The position numbers and the translations under genes are program-made. A stretch of DNA of 59,196 nt from Phreatobacter sp. GTDB taxonomy: Bacteria; Pseudomonadota; Alphaproteobacteria; Rhizobiales; Phreatobacteraceae. The stretch is taken from positions 1-59,196 of the forward strand of contig NZ_JAPZTZ010000026.1 of the NCBI RefSeq assembly GCF_027532945.1. The letters run 5' to 3'. Position 1 is the first letter of the stretch, and the number at the start of each line of letters is the position of its first letter. The notes under the pieces were generated by a model, which did no database searches, was not told the origin of the DNA, and saw nothing but the letters and a program-made list of their open reading frames with translations. This document shows, piece after piece, positions 56,753 to 59,196 of this stretch.

Positions 56753-57857
56753 ACGCTTTGTTCCGGCCTTTTATTTAATTCTAATTTTCTTGCTGTCGAG
56801 TCCGATGTTGTACATTTATAGATCGCGGCTGTTACGGGATTTTTTCTACGAATCTATGACCTTGTTCGTTCTTGCTGGTGTTGTTGTTTTTTGTTTCGGT
56901 CAGCGGCGCTCGGCTGGCGCAGTGCTCCTAGGATTGGCACTTTTCGTGTTTGCGATGACGCGAGAAGAGGCCATTTGGATTGCCCCTCTTCTCGTGCTGT
57001 TTGCTTGGCGCATTTTGCACGACTTAAGAACTTTGGGGCTGCGTGCTGCCTTAACCAGCACGGGTCTCGTAGTGCTGATGGGGCTAACGTTCATGCTGGC
57101 AATGGAGGTCTACAAGTCTGTGAACCAGCGAGTATACGGAGCCCGGATCGCGATCGAAATGACAACAGACCCCTTTCAATCCGCCATGCGGGAGTTGCAA
57201 CGGGTTGGTGCGGTTTATGACCTTCCATTTGTTCCCGTTCCTCGGTCCGCTCGGCTTGCGATCTATGCTGTCAGTCCTAACTTCGCGACACTCATGCCCC
57301 ACTTGGAGGGGCCGGCCAACCAAGTGACATGCTCGCTTCTCCCTGCCACATGCGGAGACATCGCGGGGGGATGGTTCATGTGGGCGCTGCGGGACGCGGC
57401 CGCGAAGGCTGGCCACCATCGATCAGCCGTCGCGGCTGGTGAATTTTATGCAAGGGTCGCATCGGACGTGCGTGCTGCGTGTTCGGACGGGCGATTGACT
57501 TGCTCCGCCGCTATGTTGCCGCTGATACCGCACATCCCGGAAAGCCAGTTAAGGTTGGTTCCCGGCTTGCTGGTCAAGAGCCTCCGTCTCGTGGGTTATC
57601 TTGATGGCTTCCGCTACGCGCCGACCGCAAGTGTCCCTAACGATTCGGATCGCGACGTTCTAGCGGTGCTCAACTATCCCGTCATCGTCGGCCCGGACGG
57701 CGCGATCCAGATGTCGAGTACACGCCAGCAATTGTTTGAGGTATGGCGATCCATCGTTGTTGGGAATGCCTATGCGCTCAGATGGGTTCTTCCCTTTTCG
57801 CTTGTCGTCTTCCTCCTGTGCTTTGTCTTCGATCGGTCGCGGCTATCTAATCACTAG
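56715..57857 (+). pseudogene. central piece of the same GT-C-like membrane protein
   Basis: The 380-codon frame (TTG 56715 as nominal start, no ribosome-binding site) continues with further spans (FYLILIFLLSSPMLYIYRSRLLRDFFYES and VLLGLALFVFAMTREEAIWIAPLLVLFAW). A large soluble loop of about 190 residues follows, with several cysteines (TCSLLPATCGDIAGG). It ends in another span (WVLPFSLVVFLLCFVFDRSR) and then a stop at 57857. If it were a gene of its own it would lack the first span and the DD loop, so I treat it as the middle of a broken gene. Family: unassigned polytopic protein of O-antigen loci, GT-C-like. Confidence 0.65.
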
Positions 57858-57862
57858 TATCT

Positions 57863-58084
57863 GTGATTGTTTTAGTCGCTTCCAGTCGTATAGTGATCAT
57901 TGTGATAGTCGACATTTCATCGTTTCCGGCCGTTTATTACCCACGCTTCTCGCTGATAAATTTGCTGATTAGCCTCGCTGCAGCGTTGGCTTTGTCGCAG
58001 GCCCTGGTTCTGATCTTCGAAAAAATTGGTTGGGAACGAACGGCAAGTTTGAGCGCCGTTCCGCCTGTCGGAGGTCTTAGTTAG
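57863..58084 (+). pseudogene. C-terminal piece of the same GT-C-like membrane protein
   Basis: The 73-residue frame begins five bases after the previous stop, in the same frame as the first piece. It has two spans (IVLVASSRIVIIVIVDISSF and LINLLISLAAALALSQALVLIF) joined by PAVYYPRFS, which resembles the last-helix region of PMT/GT-C transferases. No ribosome-binding site fits its GTG. The simplest reading is a second, compensating frameshift between 57851 and 57857. A genuine small membrane protein is the alternative. It ends 2 bp before the glycosyltransferase ATG. Confidence 0.55.
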
Positions 58085-58086
58085 CC

Positions 58087-59056
58087 ATGGCGATCGAACT
58101 GACGATCCTGATGCCCTGTCTCAACGAAGCCGAGACGCTCGCGACTTGCATTCGCAAGGCGCGCGGCTTTCTGGATCGAGCCGGCATCGCAGGGGAAGTG
58201 CTCGTTGCGGACAACGGCTCCACGGACGGCTCGCGGGAAATTGCCGTGCGCGAAGGTGCTCGGGTTGTACCGGTAAGCCAGCGAGGCTATGGGTCCGCGC
58301 TGCAGGGGGGCATCGATGCTGCGGCTGGCCAGTACGTAATCATGGGCGACGCCGACGACTCGTATGATTTCGATAACCTTAGCCCATTTGTGGAGGAACT
58401 TCGGAACGGTAATGACCTTGTCATGGGCAATCGGTTTCGTGGCGGGATCGAGGCGGGTGCAATGCCCTTTTTGCACCGCTACCTAGGGAATCCGGTCCTT
58501 AGCTTCCTTGGACGGCTGTTTTTCCGAGTGCCTGCCGGTGATTTCCATTGCGGACTGCGGGGTTTTTCACGCGATCGCATACGAGCTCTCAATTTGACGA
58601 CGACCGGTATGGAGTTCGCATCAGAAATGGTCGTGCGAGCAGCTTTAGCGCAGTACCGGATTGCTGAAGTGCCAACAACTCTTCGACCTGACGGTTGAAG
58701 TCGGCCTCCACACTTGCGGACCTGGCGCGATGGCTGGCGCCATTTGAGCTTCTTGCTGATGTATAGCCCTCGCTGGTTATTCCTCTATCCAGGCGCTGCA
58801 TTGCTCGTTCTGGGGGTTGTTGGTGCGGCTATACTGTTCCCCGGGCCAGTTAAACTGGAGGGAATAAGTTTCGACGTCCATTCTTTGATTGTTGCCTGCA
58901 TTGCAATCATCGTAGGACTTCAAAGCATAAGCTTCTCACTGATTGCGCGGAAATTCGCGACATCCCAAGGGCTCATGCCGCCGTCGGAACGGTTCGCCGG
59001 GCTGCTGGATGCTTTCACCCTGGAGCGGTTGCTCATTGGCGGAATTGGGTTCGTCA
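58087..59056 (+). pseudogene. family 2 glycosyltransferase with internal stop, cut by an insertion sequence
   Basis: ATG 58087 starts a GT2 (dolichyl-phosphate-mannose-synthase-like) protein. It has MPCLNEAETLATCI, the DNGSTDGS and GDADDSYDF metal-binding motifs, and GNRFRGGIEAGAMPFLHRYLGNPVLS. After TTLRPDG an in-frame TGA (58696-58698) interrupts it, yet the same frame goes straight on with SRPPHLRTWRDGWRHLSFLLMYSPRW and two to three membrane spans, as in intact relatives, where Arg occupies the stop position. CGA to TGA is one transition. The second half breaks off at 59056, where the sequence changes to an insertion-sequence-like end. Non-functional unless the stop is suppressed. Confidence 0.75.
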
Positions 59057-59196
59057 TGACGTTGCCCCCAGTTTCTATCCAGCCTTGAGTTCGTCCCGGC
59101 GGTTGGTTTGGCCCTGTCGGGCGGGTTGAGCGGCGTGGGCAGACGCGTAGCTATTCACGTTGCGTAGCGTCTGATCCCGCCGCGGGTGGAACGTCG
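59057..59196. mobile_element. end of a putative insertion sequence (runs off the window)
   Basis: At 59057 the glycosyltransferase similarity stops and TGACGTTGCCCCCAG begins. This has the TGA...CCCCC look of IS3-type terminal repeats. Base composition returns to GC-rich. The leftward reading frame inside ends 18 bp from this boundary, as expected for a transposase stop near an IS end. The other end and the target duplication are outside the window. Confidence 0.45.
59075..59194 (-). CDS. C-terminal fragment of a putative transposase
   Basis: On the minus strand one frame is open from the window edge to a TAG at 59075-59077. It encodes 39 residues ending in TNRRDELKAG, with an Ala/Gln/Pro-rich stretch before it. 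The position just inside a possible IS terminus and the basic composition suggest the tail of a transposase. It is too short for a family call. The start lies beyond the window. Confidence 0.4.
   Translation of the reverse strand, partial: TFHPRRDQTLRNVNSYASAHAAQPARQGQTNRRDELKAG

Overview
The window is a high-GC chromosomal segment from an alphaproteobacterium, most likely a member of the Hyphomicrobiales (Rhizobiales). The evidence is an AcpXL/LpxXL very-long-chain fatty acid cluster for lipid A, a BTLCP (transglutaminase-like) protease, DUF2865, an ETF-ubiquinone oxidoreductase, CtrA-type boxes and an ArsR-methyltransferase regulator in front of metF-metH. The genus cannot be fixed from the sequence alone. 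Genes are densely packed with frequent 4-bp ATGA/GTGA overlaps. I see no rRNA, tRNA or CRISPR array. Almost all long antisense ORFs are high-GC shadows.

Layout. 1-137: a 41-bp inverted repeat. 184-13096: housekeeping genes (prmB, TPR lipoprotein-like secreted protein, ispE, queC, polyprenyl diphosphate synthase, DUF2007, a tRNA1(Val)-type methyltransferase, glyQ and glyS with a secreted DUF3828 gene between them, and several small or unknown exported proteins). 13232-19270: ETF-QO, the BTLCP protease behind two CtrA-like boxes, an unusual uracil-DNA glycosylase, rnhB, a VOC protein and a PA0069-type radical SAM protein. 19381-25220: an autoregulated SAM-cycle operon (ArsR-methyltransferase regulator, metF, and methionine synthase split into two genes at a domain border). 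25425-33105: kup, DUF2865, a TetR regulator, small membrane proteins, a PilZ protein, a racemase, a GFA protein. 33124-43140: one long minus-strand operon encoding an FAD oxidoreductase, an amidase, two paralogous solute-binding proteins and a complete Dpp/Opp-type ABC importer.

43467-49862 holds the lipid A very-long-chain acyl system. acpXL, fabZXL, fabF2XL, fabF1XL and a fabG run rightward. lpxXL and adh2XL run leftward from the same intergenic region. The two ketosynthase-like proteins look like a catalytic/non-catalytic (KS/CLF-like) pair. 49882-59196 follows directly with O-antigen/surface-polysaccharide genes: a WaaL/Wzy_C-type ligase, ManC, a sugar epimerase, a WecA/WbpL-type transferase and a sulfotransferase-like protein with a coiled-coil tail.

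From about 56290 the base composition drops visibly, and the genes there are damaged. A polytopic GT-C-like protein is split into three reading frames. A family-2 glycosyltransferase carries an in-frame TGA where relatives have arginine. It is then cut off by what looks like the end of an insertion sequence whose transposase tail runs off the window. The right end therefore looks like a decaying, horizontally acquired O-antigen locus attached to an intact core lipid A acylation locus.
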